A DNA stretch of 64,000 bases, taken from the NCBI GenBank assembly GCA_019802505.1, contig JAFMOC010000002.1, forward strand, positions 5,936,501-6,000,500, in the 5' to 3' direction. The first letter of the stretch is position 1. Every line of letters begins with the position of its first letter. Positions 13,437-24,532 of the stretch are shown piece after piece. The DNA is from Corydoras sp. C115. Lineage: Eukaryota; Chordata; Actinopteri; Siluriformes; Callichthyidae. The notes under the pieces were generated by a model. That model was not told the DNA's origin and ran no database searches. It worked only from the letters and a program-made list of their open reading frames with translations. The translations under genes were made by a program, and so were the position numbers.

Positions 13437-14159
13437 ATTGTAGTGGTGATTGATTTATTTACCACTTTGGGTACACTGCTAATTATTTCAAATATCAATC
13501 TCCCAGCATGCTCTAGACTGTGTCCTACATACTATAGACTGATGATTAGATGATGACTAACAAACTGTGTGACATTAGATTACCTACAGTACTCTCTGGT
13601 TTATTTTTGGCTTCTCAAGGAAGCACCCTTGTAAGTAATATACTGATTGCATAGCAATCACCCAGATTTAAAGGGTTAAAATGCTAATAACTTACTGACA
13701 TAGCACATAATGAACCTCTGATTCATATCAGTATAAGCAAAGAAATTATAATTATTAAATATAATTACACCAGGGTTTCCAACAATTTAACCTTGATCCA
13801 AAAGTATCCCACAGAATTGGCAAATCTTGACAATTAGACAGCTTCATGGATGTAAAGTAGCATATTATTGAGGTTTAGTGAAAATATATGTACAGTATCA
13901 TATCACTGGAATAACCATACAAGGGTGAAGACAGCTAAATGTTTTATAGTCATCATGGAAAAAGCAGCATTTATAGTAGAATCCATTTGAAACAGTTAAT
14001 AAAACTAAACATACCTCAGGTAAATCCTCATCAAGAACATTCATTGTTTACATTTAAATTAGAGCTGTGCCTTGATCTTACTTTCTTTTACTATATGTTC
14101 ACTTTTTTATTTGTAAATTATTACAATAAAAGCAAGATAAATTAGGGAGGTACGTTCAT

Positions 14160-14310
14160 TTTGGGGTGGCAAAGTGATGTAATGGTTAGCACATTTACCT
14201 ATCAGAGCTGGGGATCCAGGTTCATAAATTGCCCTATAAATTGTGTGCATCTGTGTAAATGAGTGTGTGTCCAGTTCTCTCCTGGATGTGCATGGGGAAC
14301 ACCCCTAGTC
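14160..14310 (+). mobile_element. Degraded SINE fragment
   Basis: A decayed tRNA-like head with 'taatggttagcac' (A-box region) and a partial B-box-like stretch is joined to a shortened body ending near 'catggggaacacccc'. The internal part of the SINE is deleted. Confidence 0.7.
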
Positions 14311-17037
14311 CATATTACAGTATTAAGCAAAATACTAAAACTCTTCAGGCTAAGAACAATAAGTGACAGGTTCCATTTTTCTATTCCAGCTTCAGGCATT
14401 ACTTCAAGACCAGAGTGAAAGATGTGTCTCTCTCTCGCTTTATCCTCCTTCCCCTCTCCTTTTAAAAATTATTTTTAAAAAGACATCCATTTTTTAGCCC
14501 TGGAGAAAAAGTAGTTCAGGTATACAGGCAGTTCTGGCCTGCTGGATTTCTACAGTATGCAAAATGACAGTACGATGACGGTGATAGCATGCAGCTGTAA
14601 TAACTAAGCCAGGATGAATTTACTCACTGCTGTAATTTGGACCCAGAGAAAGTCTTCCAGTTTAATGGAAAATGCTGAACAATAAAAAAACCAACTGCCA
14701 AGAAGCACTTTACTAAATAGGCTCTCACCAAAAAAGCTAAAACAAATAAACATGGCAAGCACAGATTATTTTCAGATGACAAGGCCAGCTGGTGCACTGA
14801 CAAGAAGATGCAAAAAGCTTAGCTAGCATGTGAGCTCATCACATTGGCTTGCTTGGGCACCGCAGTCTTTCCCTAGTGCTGCTGCTTTGTGTTAGTGGTA
14901 TGATTCTCTGTGCTGACTGCTGCATTGCAGTGGGTTAAGAAAAAGACCCTTTTACCATGTTTGGTTTGGGTTTGTCCATTCATATTTGCAGGCTCTCATC
15001 AAAGTCATTTAAGAGAAGAACTGTTGAATGTGGTGGCTACTGGGCAGCCAAATGAATCAGACACTGGATGTGGTGAAGTAAACTGATAGGCTCAAGGAGA
15101 CATCAAATAGACTTTGCTTAACAGGATTAAATGTGCTAAGAAAAGAATTAACATTTAAGCCGCTACCTGGCACCAAATTAAGAATCTAGCATCATCAGGT
15201 CTGGTAACCGGTATACAGATATAGCCTATATGTAATGATATTTGAGGTGTGGTGCTTGACATAAATATAAATATAATTAAGGGCTGATTGATTTGATGAA
15301 AAGCTAATATTGTGGCAAATATGCAACTTGCAAAAACGATATAGTGAATAATTTATTCTACTTGCTTAGTTATTAAGAAAATGCATAGCAAACTAATCAT
15401 TTAAAGACTAATTTAAACATTAAAAACTACAGGCTCACATACACTTTACCATCTAAACCAATCATCGATTGCTCATCTCTTTGATACAGGTGATAATGAA
15501 AAGACTGCACACAAAAGCAAATGTTTTATATCACTACACAGACTGACTTTACAACTGCACATGCTATTAGACTAAACATAAAGCACTATAATGCCTGTAA
15601 AAAGCAATCAAATTGTGATCAATTCTAACAACTAAAGACAGTTTTGTCTGAAAGTCTGTTTTAGTTGTAAAGTAAAAACACTCACAAGCCTCTATTAGGC
15701 ACACCTGTATTTCTACACTTATTGTACAGTTTACCTGATCCACTTACCATATACATAGATGCACTTAGTAAAATCTGCATATGCTAAATTACTCATAGCA
15801 GCACAACCTATACAGTACTAACACAACCCCACCATGTCAGTGTCACTGCAGTGCAGAGAATGATCAACCACCTAAATACTACCTGAAATGTGACATTCCT
15901 GAGCAGAAGAGAGTAAAGGGAACAGCAGAGAAACAGCAGATGGATACTGTCTGTTATTGTACAAATACAAGCAGTTGTTAAATAATAATTCTATGTAATA
16001 CGTATGAGAGACCAAATTTTATTTGGTTTTATTTTTCTAGCAGTTTTTTTTATTTTCTACTTATAATAAGCCTGATATTCAAATGAACAACTCTTTATAT
16101 GCCATGTCATCAGGATTCTAAAACTATATATAGAAGTACTATATATAAAAACTATAACGAGAATATGATTGCCTTCGAAAAGCTATTTCTAAATCTAGGT
16201 TGATCATGAAGCCCAGGCCAAACAGACAGTTCTCTATCAACAGCTCTTGGGAACTGGAGATAAATGAAACCAGGTGTTTGGCGTCCAAGATATGAACATA
16301 TCAGTGATATCAGCCATGTGGCGCCTCATAATCCAATATTCATTCAGAGATAATTGAAGCCCATTCGAAGCTGTTTAAATGTTCCAAACAGATAAGCATA
16401 TTTATATTAGAAATGTGGAAGAGACTTTAATCAGTTGATTACTTGCTAAAGATGCCAGTCAAAGTATAACAACACATATAAAGCTCAATTCAAGGCCTTG
16501 TCCTTCCTTTAAGGAATAAAAACATAGCAATGACTTGGCAGGAACCACAAAGTGCAACATTTTTTTAGTGAGTTACTTCTCTGTACACTTCTGATCCTTG
16601 GACTAAATTGTGTAGACCCTTAATCATGATATATTCACTATTAGATTTAGTTCAGGCTAAAATCAATGTTATGGTATGCAAACCATTTTAGACAATTAAA
16701 TTTGTATGTACGCTATATGAACGGAAGAACGGTGACACAGATTTTAAACATTGGATTCTGGACAACAAAGAGCCGTGACCTCAGTTGTACTGAACAAGTG
16801 TTTTAATGAAAATGATACAATGTGCAAATAGGACACAAAGGCATCAGACAACAGATGTGACATTAACAACGATCCAGCGGTTCATACAGAAAAAGGAGGG
16901 CTTAAGTAGTACAAGGCAGACATGTTATAGACAAACACAACAGACATCAATAAACATTAAACATTAGTATTAGCTGAAGTTTAAAAAGGCTATGGTTAGT
17001 TGAACAGATTTTTCCAAAGTCCAGCACAAAACACTGA

Positions 17038-17038
<1 letters not shown>

Positions 17039-17104
<66 letters not shown>

Positions 17105-17105
17105 T

Positions 17106-17191
<86 letters not shown>
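17039..17191. repeat. Compound microsatellite (CATA)n-(TA)n-(GATA)n
   Basis: A 150-bp simple repeat changes from CATA units to TA and then GATA units. The apparent open frame of repeated Ser-Ile-Tyr-Leu across it is only the translation of the repeat. Confidence 0.97.
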
Positions 17192-17889
17192 CAACATTTT
17201 CGTATACCTAAGCAATGCCTTAATTTAATAATTCTCTTTAAAATGTATGAGAACAAATAACCACAGAAGCGCATCAAAAGTGAAAAGCCTTCCACAAAGA
17301 GTCAAAGCTGCTACAGTCACAAAAGAAGGGGGTTGTGATTTAGTGTGGGATCTCCATCAAGCTCATGTAGGTCTGACAGCTAGCTGTCCGCATCCATTTG
17401 GACATATACTGCAAGCCTTTATTAGCAAAATGTTCAGCTGTAGACTATGAACAGCTTTTGCTTAGCATAAAATACTATGTAAAAGCTTATCACAAGACTT
17501 CACAGGACCAAGCCTGTCCTGATTATTGAATTTCATTAAATTTCTAGTGATTAATAGCTTAATTGTCTCAGCAGCAGTCTTAAAAACACACACAGTGAAC
17601 TAAGTAAGTAAACGCATATTTCCAAGCATGACCTAATGATTCTTGGCTACATTACAAAGCATTGTTACAAACAGCTCATAAATCAGTGCATTTGGCGAAT
17701 ATTTACATGGACGAGGGGGCCTGTGAATCAACATGTTTACAGAGTTGCCAGAATTGAAGAACTTTGCCAGGCATTTAGGAAAACATGACAGTGGAATCTG
17801 AGGATTAATTGCTGTCACTAGGCAATTATGTGGTAATTGGGACAGGCCTATGCAAGACCATACCTACAGTTCTTAGTGAGAAGCTATAT

Positions 17890-17892
<3 letters not shown>

Positions 17893-17966
<74 letters not shown>
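17893..17966. repeat. (TA)n microsatellite
   Basis: A pure TA run of about 74 bp within fhod3 intron 1. Confidence 0.97.
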
Positions 17967-17968
<2 letters not shown>

Positions 17969-18089
17969 ATATGTTATACAATTACATACATTCCTACTTT
18001 ATATCAATAAATTAAGCCAGACAAACTGTTAAACAGAAGCCAAATTCTGTGATGACTAATTTTCCAGAACATATGATGCATGGCTCTTC

Positions 18090-18240
18090 TTTTCAATCAT
18101 CTAAGAGATGTTGGATGGGGTTGAGATCAGCGCTCTGTGCAGTATACTATACTATACTATACTACTGTACACAGACATGCTGAACAGTTCCAGTTAGGTT
18201 TTGGTAAGATGCTCGATTTACTAGCTTGAGTTACTACAGT
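18090..18240 (-). mobile_element. Tc1/mariner-type repeat fragment
   Basis: The phrase 'ttggatggggttgagatcag' followed by 'gctctgtgcag' matches, on the minus strand, the transposase 'S-P-D-L' coding region of a Tc1/mariner family widespread in fish. A plus-strand fragment of the same region is at 55170. A small CTATA tandem run (about 18143-18166) interrupts it. Only this short piece remains. Confidence 0.55.
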
Positions 18241-20137
18241 AAATCATTTTTTTGAATACCATTGTGGTGATGGTAAACCAGTACAAATGACTCATTAAAA
18301 AATCTTCTGAATGTCTAAATACATCACAACTGTATACCTTGTTGTCTGTTTATTTTGAAATTATCATCTAAACTAAGGGAGCTTGATAATATTGGAGTTT
18401 TATGAAAATAAACATATCAAGTTTTAAAAAGGCTAATCATAATTTCAGCACAGATCTCTTAGCTCATGTAGCCTAGCAATAATGCTAGCTCTTTACCACA
18501 TTAACCTCATTTTGTCAGGTAAGAATAGCTAAACAGTGCAAATATTGTTAAAAATTAAAATATTTGTTGATTAAGCACTGGTTTATGTTTTTTAAGCACT
18601 GGTTTATGTTTATGTGCTTTTATGGTTATTTCATAAAAAAAAAAAAACAAGAGGTCATGCTTAGCGGTGCATTACTATTAGAGTTAATCATAGTGGTGGG
18701 CTTTAGGCACTCTGCTGTAAATCATGCCTAAGATTGTCATCACAGTGATAAAACAATAAGTAACCCACACCTTCTCTGGCTTATTGCTTTATTAAAAAAC
18801 TGGTAGTGCCGTTTTGAATAAATTACATGAAAGAGTATGGTCCGCTCCGCCACGCGTCGTGATTAATAACACCTCTCGCCCGTGATTTAGTCATAATAAT
18901 GTACATACCCTCATGCCTTATTGCTTTAATACAGATCTCCATTATGCTGCTGGTTTTTGTTTAGGTTTATGTCATATGTTAAAGTGGTATATTATGATCT
19001 TAATACTAACCTGATACATAGATTTATTATAGGGATTGCTAACATTTGAAAAACAAAGATATTATCATTCACCTAATTTGACATTTAAGTTTGTGGACTA
19101 AGGCCCACAGCCAATAGCAGCCGAGGTGGCTTGGAGAATCTTTTATTCCATCATTGTGTCAAGCCAAATTCATCTGTTTCTCAGGATCCATCGTGTCTGA
19201 CTTCAGTTAACAACATCAAAAAGAAATGCTGACATGCCTCTAAAGAATGCTAAGTCATGACAGTGCTTGATTAAACTAGCAGTGCATCTGTCGATCAACC
19301 AAAGAACTAGAGCAATCAGAATAGACAGCATTAGCAAAGGCAGTGACAGCTGGAGATTCCTGAGCATATGGGCATTGCATACAACCTAAGCATGGCCCTC
19401 AGCTGCCAAGCATTCCACATGGCCTCTGCAGCACCACTCCTAAAATCAGCTCATGCAATAATGCTTTGTTTATGTGGTGAAAATAGTCTAGAATGAGGCT
19501 GCCTACAGAGAGTGGTTTGGGTAAGGGCAAAAGTTTTCTTCACCCTAAAGCTCATGAGTTATTTAAATACATTTACTACAAGTAAGCAGGTGGTAAAGAG
19601 TGGCATCTCTTTAAATTTTGCAGTGGAAAATGGATTACTCCGAAAAAATATATACATCAAAAGGAACAACTGATTGCTTGCCTCAGGATACACATACCGT
19701 TGTGATTTACCCTTAATCATCATTTAAATTTAAAATTTGCAGTATGTGTTATATCTTATTTCTTAAACAATGCCTTGCCTTATTGTAAGTATTAACAAGC
19801 TTCTTGTGTGTTCATGATTCTGGCATCCAAAAAATATGATCAATGGTAGCTTGCCCCATTAATAACTTCAGTGTACTGTGAGAACTAATACAAGCATAGG
19901 GCTGAATGCTAATGTGGCAGAACGCAAAATCATTTTAGACAACTACAGTTGTTTTTGCGTTGGGAAAACAGTTTAGGAAAGGCCACATTCTGTTCTGGTG
20001 TGACTCAACTGAAGGTCTGTATAGACATCATTTGGCCTGAAACTTTTTGAAATACCGGGATGAACTGGGGTGGGCCTCAGTTATGAGCCAGACGTTTCAA
20101 TTCAGCACTGGTGCCTGACCTTTTTTCATTTAAACCA

Positions 20138-20431
20138 TCCATCCATTATCTTCCACTTTATCCTCTACTAGGGTCGTGGTGGGGGCTCTCCATGCCCTTC
20201 CAGGGGAGAACGTTTTGGGCGCTGGGCAGATACACCCAGGACAGGGCGCCAATCTATCTATATGGGGCAATTTAGAGCATTCAATTGACCTTGATCCATG
20301 TTTTTGGACTGTTGGAGGAAACCGGAGAACCTGGAGGAAACCCACGTGGATACAGGGAGAACATGGAAACTTCACCCAGACTGTGATTTGCTGAGAGGCG
20401 AACGTGCTAACCACTAAGCCACCATGCAGCC
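20138..20431 (-). mobile_element. tRNA-headed SINE copy
   Basis: On the minus strand this copy runs from a head near 'ggctgcatggtggcttag', through an A-box-like 'tagtggttagcac', to a tail of GGAT repeats at 20138-20150. The body is well conserved, but about 30 bp around the B-box region is altered. It lies inside fhod3 intron 1, about 1 kb from exon 1. Confidence 0.88.
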
Positions 20432-20501
20432 CTTTTCATGTAATGTCTATACTAATTGACTGACATGCGGCACCAACTTGGAAAGATTTTGGAAATAAGA
20501 G

Positions 20502-20504
<3 letters not shown>

Positions 20505-20572
<68 letters not shown>
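20505..20572. repeat. (TA)n microsatellite
   Basis: A near-pure TA run between two SINE copies in fhod3 intron 1. Confidence 0.97.
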
Positions 20573-20621
20573 TATAGTATTAATATTTAGAATTGTGGAA
20601 AGGTCCATATACTTTGGACAT

Positions 20622-20944
20622 CCATCCATCCATTATCTTCCACTTTATCCTATATTAGGGGGGGGGGGGGTCCCATCCAGGAGAGAACGTTTCGGTGCTG
20701 GGCAGATAGACCCAGGACAGGGCGCCAATCTATCACTGGGCACACACTCACTCACACAAACACACTCTATATGGGGCAATTTGGAGAACTCAATTGACTT
20801 GATCCATGTTTTTGGACTGTGGGAGGAAACCGGAGAGCCCGGAGGAAACCCACGCGGCCACGGGGAGAACATGGAAACTGCACCCAGATGGGGATTCGAA
20901 CCGGGAATCCCTAGTGCTGAGAGGCGAACGTGCTAACCACTAAG
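20622..20944 (-). mobile_element. tRNA-headed SINE copy with target-site duplication
   Basis: A minus-strand SINE copy flanked by a perfect 12-bp direct repeat, TACTTTGGACAT, at 20610-20621 and 20945-20956. The head is 5'-truncated and starts at 'cttagtggttagc', so it lacks the first 13 or so bases of the complete copies. A 13-G run at 20658-20670 replaces the usual short G run near the tail. Confidence 0.93.
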
Positions 20945-21221
20945 TACTTTGGACATAAGACTTTTTGTGTGTGTGTTTCACAAGTGTGTTGAATTCACAA
21001 CAGCAGCGAGATCAATGGAGAGACATCCAGAATATCTGGCAAACTGTTAGCTCTCCTGCAGCTCTGACTGAAAGATTGTTCGATCACCTGCATGTAAACA
21101 AACAGCGTTCCGTTCAAACCGCAGTGCTGATAGGAACCGGGCTGCAACCTCCATCTAATAAACTCATGCCTCATGCAGTTAGTAAGAAAAGTAAAGCAGA
21201 TGCGGCGCGCTTTTGCTGTAC

Positions 21222-21386
21222 CTTCTGCGGCGCTTTGAGCAGTCTGTGCACTCCGGCGAGCTGGTTGATGAGCGGTATGTCCTCTCGAAAGGTGAACAGC
21301 GGCGGCCGAGTCGGCTCCGGGAAATTGGTGCTGTTAAACGGATCGGTGTCGTCCAAGAACTGCACCCTGCACACAAACGTAGACAT
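21222..21386 (-). CDS. fhod3: fhod3 exon 1 (formin, start codon exon)
   Basis: FHOD3 is a diaphanous-related formin that nucleates and elongates actin filaments and, in mammals, helps build cardiac sarcomeres. This minus-strand exon gives the first 55 residues. It opens MSTFVCRVQFLDDTDPF and continues NSTNFPEPTRPPLFTFRED, close to the start of human FHOD3. The donor at 21221 reads GTACAG after the lysine codon, and exon 2 at 3433-3539 joins in frame. The Met at 21386 is chosen because the match to FHOD3 begins there. The Asn-Ser-Thr-Asn-Phe stretch and 'FNSTNFPEP' favour FHOD3 over FHOD1. Which teleost paralogue (a or b) it is cannot be told. The FH1, FH2 and autoregulatory domains lie outside the window. 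An open frame on the opposite strand (20965-21435) is a shadow of this GC-rich exon. Confidence 0.95.
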
Positions 21387-21650
21387 GGTAGCCTACATCC
21401 CATGCAACGGGGCAAGGGGAATGTCCGTTAGCTGAAGATCGCCGGGGAGGAACAGACTTCTTGACGCAGTGCTCTTCGGACGCGCTGTCACTTCAGCAGC
21501 TCTGCGCTCCGGCTCGTCATGAGCGCCGCAGCCCTGCTGCTCAAGCCCTCCGTCCTCTGCACGATCTCACAGCGCTACTCTGCCCTTCGGCTGTGGCCCA
21601 AGACAGAATGGGTGTCCAAGGGCATAGCTGACAGGAGGGGTGCTGAGACA

Positions 21651-21693
21651 GACAGAGAGAGGGAGGGAGGGAGGGAGGGAGAGAGAGAGAGAG
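21651..21693. repeat. Purine-rich (GAGA/GGGA)n run
   Basis: A simple GA/GGGA repeat in the CpG-rich block upstream of the fhod3 start codon, possibly within the 5' UTR or core promoter. Confidence 0.9.
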
Positions 21694-21971
21694 TGGAGTG
21701 AACAGAACCGGAGATCTCCAGTGTGTGCGCAGCAATCTGTAGAGGAGAACTTCCTCCGTCTCAAGGCATCCAGCGGAGAAAGTCATGGCCCTGCGCTGGA
21801 TTTGAACGCCCCCTTATGAATCTTTACGGAACTAAAATTTGCCTCCCCATCAATTAAGTTTCACTCTCTATTCATCACTGAAATATGAACATCGCTGACA
21901 GGCTGACGCGTGAAAACTACTTACACGTTTTTTAATTAAAAGTAAAAAATAAAAAGAGAGAGAGAGAGAGC

Positions 21972-22024
21972 GGCACGGTGGCTTACATTTACATTTAGTC
22001 ATTTAGCAGACACTTTAATCCAAA
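21972..22024 (-). mobile_element. SINE head interrupted by a LINE 3' tail
   Basis: The first 15 bases, CGGCACGGTGGCTTA, are the start of the SINE head. They break off into the complement of a LINE 3' terminus ('catttagcagacactttaat'), i.e. the end of an L2-like element read on the minus strand. The SINE resumes after the LINE at about 22430 as 'ggcttagtggttaac'. The 'ggctta' present on both sides is a candidate target-site duplication. Confidence 0.75.
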
Positions 22025-22483
22025 GTGACTTACAAATAAGAACATCACAAGTCAGTAGTTAGGAAGAAAACCAACTATACTGTAAAATCATCAAACTTGA
22101 CATTTATTTGATGCTGCCCCCCCCTTTTTTTAACAGGTATTTGTTAAAAAAAAAGATGCATCTTCAGTACCTTCTTAAAAATGCTAAGTGATTCCGACTA
22201 CGGACAGAGTTGGGAAGATCGTTCCACCATTTTGCAGTGGTGAACGCCATGGAGTGAGAATTAGCTCCTCGGTGAGGTGGAATCGCCAGGCGGCAATCAT
22301 CACTGGAGCGAAGTGAACGAGTCGAAGTGTATTTTGAAATGATGTGAAGGTAAAGTGAAGATCCAGAAATGGTTCTGTAGTCCAGAGTCAGTGACTTGTA
22401 CTGAATGCGAGCAGCTACAGGGACCTAAGGCTTAGTGGTTAACATGTTCGTCTCTCAGCGCTAGGGATTTCCGGTTCAAAATG
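22025..22483 (-). repeat. Composite tandem unit 1 (LINE 3' end + SINE head)
   Basis: A 459-bp unit runs from 'gtgacttacaaataag' to 'ccggttcaaaatg'. Most of it is the 5'-truncated end of a LINE on the minus strand. The last 55 bases are a SINE head with A-box-like and B-box-like phrases ('tagtggttaac', 'ggttcaaaatg'). The next unit follows without a gap. Confidence 0.9.
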
Positions 22484-22942
22484 GTGACTTACAAATAAGA
22501 ACATCACAAGTCAGTAGTTAGGAAGTAAACCAACTATACTGTAAAATCATCAAACTTGACTGTTATTCGATGCTGCCCCCCCTCCCTTTTTTAACAGGTA
22601 TTTGTTAAAAAGATGCATCTTCAGTACCTTCTTAAAAATGCTAAGTATATTCCGCCTTACGGACAGAGTTGGGAAGATCGTTCCACCATTTTGCAGTGGT
22701 GAACGCCACGGAGTGAGAATTAGCTCCTCGGTGAGGTGGAATCGCCAGGCGGCAATCATCACTGGAGCGAAGTGAACGAGTCGGAGTGTATTTTGAAAAG
22801 ATGTGAAGGTAAATTGAAGATCCAGAATTGGTTCTGTAGTCCAGAGTCAGTGACTTGTACTGAATGCGAGCAGCTACAGGGACCTAAGGCTTAGTGGTTA
22901 ACATGTTCGCCTTTCAGCGCTAGGGATTTCCGGTTCAAAATG
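22484..22942 (-). repeat. Composite tandem unit 2
   Basis: Also 459 bp and nearly identical to unit 1. The minus-strand frame encodes a fragment of the LINE reverse-transcriptase C-terminus ending in a FKKVLKMHLFNKYLLKK-type tail. Confidence 0.9.
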
Positions 22943-23404
22943 GTGACTTACAAATAAGAACATCACAAGTCAGTAGTTAGGAAGAAAACCAACTATACTG
23001 TAAAATCATCAAACTTGACTGTTATTCGATGCTGCCCCCCCCCCCCCTTTTTTTTAACAGGTATTTGTTAAAAAGATGCGTCTTCAGTACCTTCTTAAAA
23101 ATGCTAACTGATTCCGCCTTACGGACAGAGTTTGGAAGATCGTTCCACCATTTTGCAGTGCTGAACGCCACGGAGTGAGAATTAGCTCCTCGGTGAGGTG
23201 GAATCGCCAGGCGGCAATCATCAATGGAGCGAGGTGAACGAGTCGGAGTGTATTTTGAAAAGATCTGAAGGTAAAGTGAAGATCCAGAAATGGTTCTGTA
23301 GTCCAGAGTCAGTGACTTGTACTGAATGCGAGCAGCTACAGGGACATAATGCTTAGTGGTTAACATGTTCGCCTCTCAGCGCTAGGGATTTCCGGTTCAA
23401 AATG
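22943..23404 (-). repeat. Composite tandem unit 3
   Basis: 462 bp; the extra bases come from a longer C run near 23035. It holds the longest intact piece of the LINE reading frame (23022-23366, minus). That frame includes VAARIQYKSL, YTPTRSPRS, STAKWWNDLPNSVR and FKKVLKTHLFN, the usual C-terminal end of L2/CR1-type fish LINE proteins after the reverse-transcriptase domain. Confidence 0.9.
23022..23366 (-). pseudogene. LINE (L2/CR1-like) ORF2 C-terminal remnant
   Basis: An open stretch of 114 codons corresponding to the region after the reverse-transcriptase core. It has the conserved pattern of 'pVaaRIqYK', 'yTPtRsPRS', 'f..a.WNdLP' and 'FKk.LKThLF' that closes many L2/CR1-type LINE proteins. 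The polymerase domain and the endonuclease are absent, so it is a 5'-truncated copy trapped in the tandem array. Confidence 0.8.
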
Positions 23405-23640
23405 GTGACTTACAAATAAGAACATCACAAGTCAGTAGTTAGGAAGAAAACCAACTATACTGTAAAATCATCAAACTTGACTGTTATTCGATGCTGCCCC
23501 CCTCCCCCTTTTTAACAGGTATTTGTTAAAAAGATGCATCTTCAGAGTCAGTGACTTATACTGAATGCGAGCAGCTACAGGGACCTAAGGCTTAGTAGTT
23601 AACATGTTCGTCTCTCAGCGCTAGGGATTTCCGGTTCAAA
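23405..23640 (-). repeat. Composite tandem unit 4, internally deleted
   Basis: The unit starts like the others but jumps at about 23545 from 'gatgcatcttcag' to 'agtcagtgactt', losing roughly 225 bp. It ends in the SINE head, which here runs on into a normal SINE body at 23641. Confidence 0.88.
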
Positions 23641-23820
23641 GTGGAATTTTAATGTTCTCCCCGTGTCCACGTGGGTTTCCTCCGGGTTCTCCAGTTTCCT
23701 CCCACAGTCCAAAAACATGGACAAATTGCCCCATATAGAATGTGTCTGTGCGAGTGAGTGTGCCAAGCGATGGATTGGCACCCTGTCCTGGGTGTATCTG
23801 CCCAGTGCTCAAACATTGTT
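23641..23820 (+). mobile_element. SINE body closing the composite array
   Basis: Standard SINE body sequence ('gtggaattttaatgttctcc' onward, then 'gtttcctcccacagtcc' and 'cctgtcctgggtgtatctg'). It continues the head that was interrupted at 21987. It breaks off near 23820. Confidence 0.85.
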
Positions 23821-23859
23821 CCCTTGTTTTGCTGTAATTGTAATATAATATTTGCTTTC

Positions 23860-24152
23860 CCCATGCCCATCCAGGGGAGGACGTTGCGGGCGCTGGGCAG
23901 ATACACCCAGGAAAGGCCGCCAATCTATTGCTGGGCACAAGCTCACTCACACAGACACACACTATATGGGGTAATGTCAATTCAGTTGACCTTGATCCAT
24001 GTTTTCGTAATGTGGGAGGAAACCGGAGAACCCGGAGAAAACCCATGTGGACATGGTGGAGAACATGGAAACTCCACCCATATTGGGATTCGCAACGGGA
24101 ATCCCTAGTGCTGAGAGGCGAACGTGCAAATACTAAACCACTGTGTCGCCTG
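23860..24152 (-). mobile_element. tRNA-headed SINE copy
   Basis: A minus-strand copy with a body close to the other copies and a decayed head ('aaccactgtgtcgcc' at the right end). It lies tail-to-tail with the SINE body ending at 23820. Confidence 0.85.
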
Positions 24153-24289
24153 ATATAAAACCACTAATGGAAAATTGTATACGTATTGCATTTATTCTTG
24201 ATTTATTATTCTCTGGGATGGAATAATGTTTTTTTATGAATCATGCTTTGAGAATAGAGACACTGTCCTACTTAGAAAAATACTCAGTC

Positions 24290-24532
24290 ATTAACACTCA
24301 CTCACTCACTCACACAGACACATACAAACAAACACACACTATATGGGGCAATTTAGGTCATTCAATTTACCTTTAATCCTTATTTTTGGACTGTGGGAGA
24401 AAACCACCAAACCTGGAGTAAACCCACACAGGCACGAGGAGAACACGGAAACTCCAGCCAGATTGGGATTCGGACCTGGATCTCTAGCACTGAGAGGTGA
24501 ACTTGCTAACCACTAAGCCACCGTGCCCCATA
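24290..24532 (-). mobile_element. tRNA-headed SINE copy, tail end missing
   Basis: A minus-strand copy starting in the CA-rich middle ('cactcactcactcacacag') and ending with a good head complement ('aaccactaagccaccgtgcc'). The distal third, with the simple-repeat tail, is missing. Confidence 0.85.

Larger units (their letters stand above)
3540..21221 (-). other. fhod3: fhod3 intron 1 (17.7 kb)
   Basis: This is the first intron of fhod3, bounded by a GTACAG donor at the exon 1 side and a TGCAG acceptor at the exon 2 side. It contains the repeats listed separately: Tc1 pieces near 5.7-6.1 and 18.1 kb, a full Tc1-like element at 10.6-12.2 kb, SINE copies at 12.7, 13.1, 14.2, 20.1 and 20.6 kb, and microsatellites. 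In the remaining blocks (roughly 3.6-5.6, 6.2-10.5, 14.4-17.0 and 18.3-20.1 kb) I see AT-rich unique DNA with no recognisable exon on either strand. Confidence 0.85.
21180..21800. promoter_or_regulatory. fhod3: CpG-rich region around fhod3 exon 1 (candidate promoter)
   Basis: GC and CpG content rise sharply here compared with the AT-rich surroundings, with many CGs between about 21195 and 21560. The block covers the first coding exon and the sequence just upstream on the minus strand. This fits a CpG-island promoter with the 5' UTR upstream of 21386. No TATA box is obvious. A GA/GGGA-rich purine run at about 21651-21693 lies within it. The transcription start cannot be placed from the sequence. 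Confidence 0.65.

Noticed and set aside
20965..21435. 156-codon plus-strand open frame in a GC-rich block
   Set aside because: It is antisense to fhod3 exon 1, which is strongly supported by similarity and a splice donor; the plus-strand peptide resembles nothing known.
22025..23404. Possible CRISPR-like or gene-family tandem array
   Set aside because: The units are 459-462 bp direct copies of LINE plus SINE sequence, with no spacers and no cas genes.
23636..24046. 136-codon minus-strand frame, and similar frames near 20130, 34872, 39067 and 62166
   Set aside because: All read through copies of the same SINE, which explains why they share the same peptide phrases such as GFLRVLRFPPTVQK.
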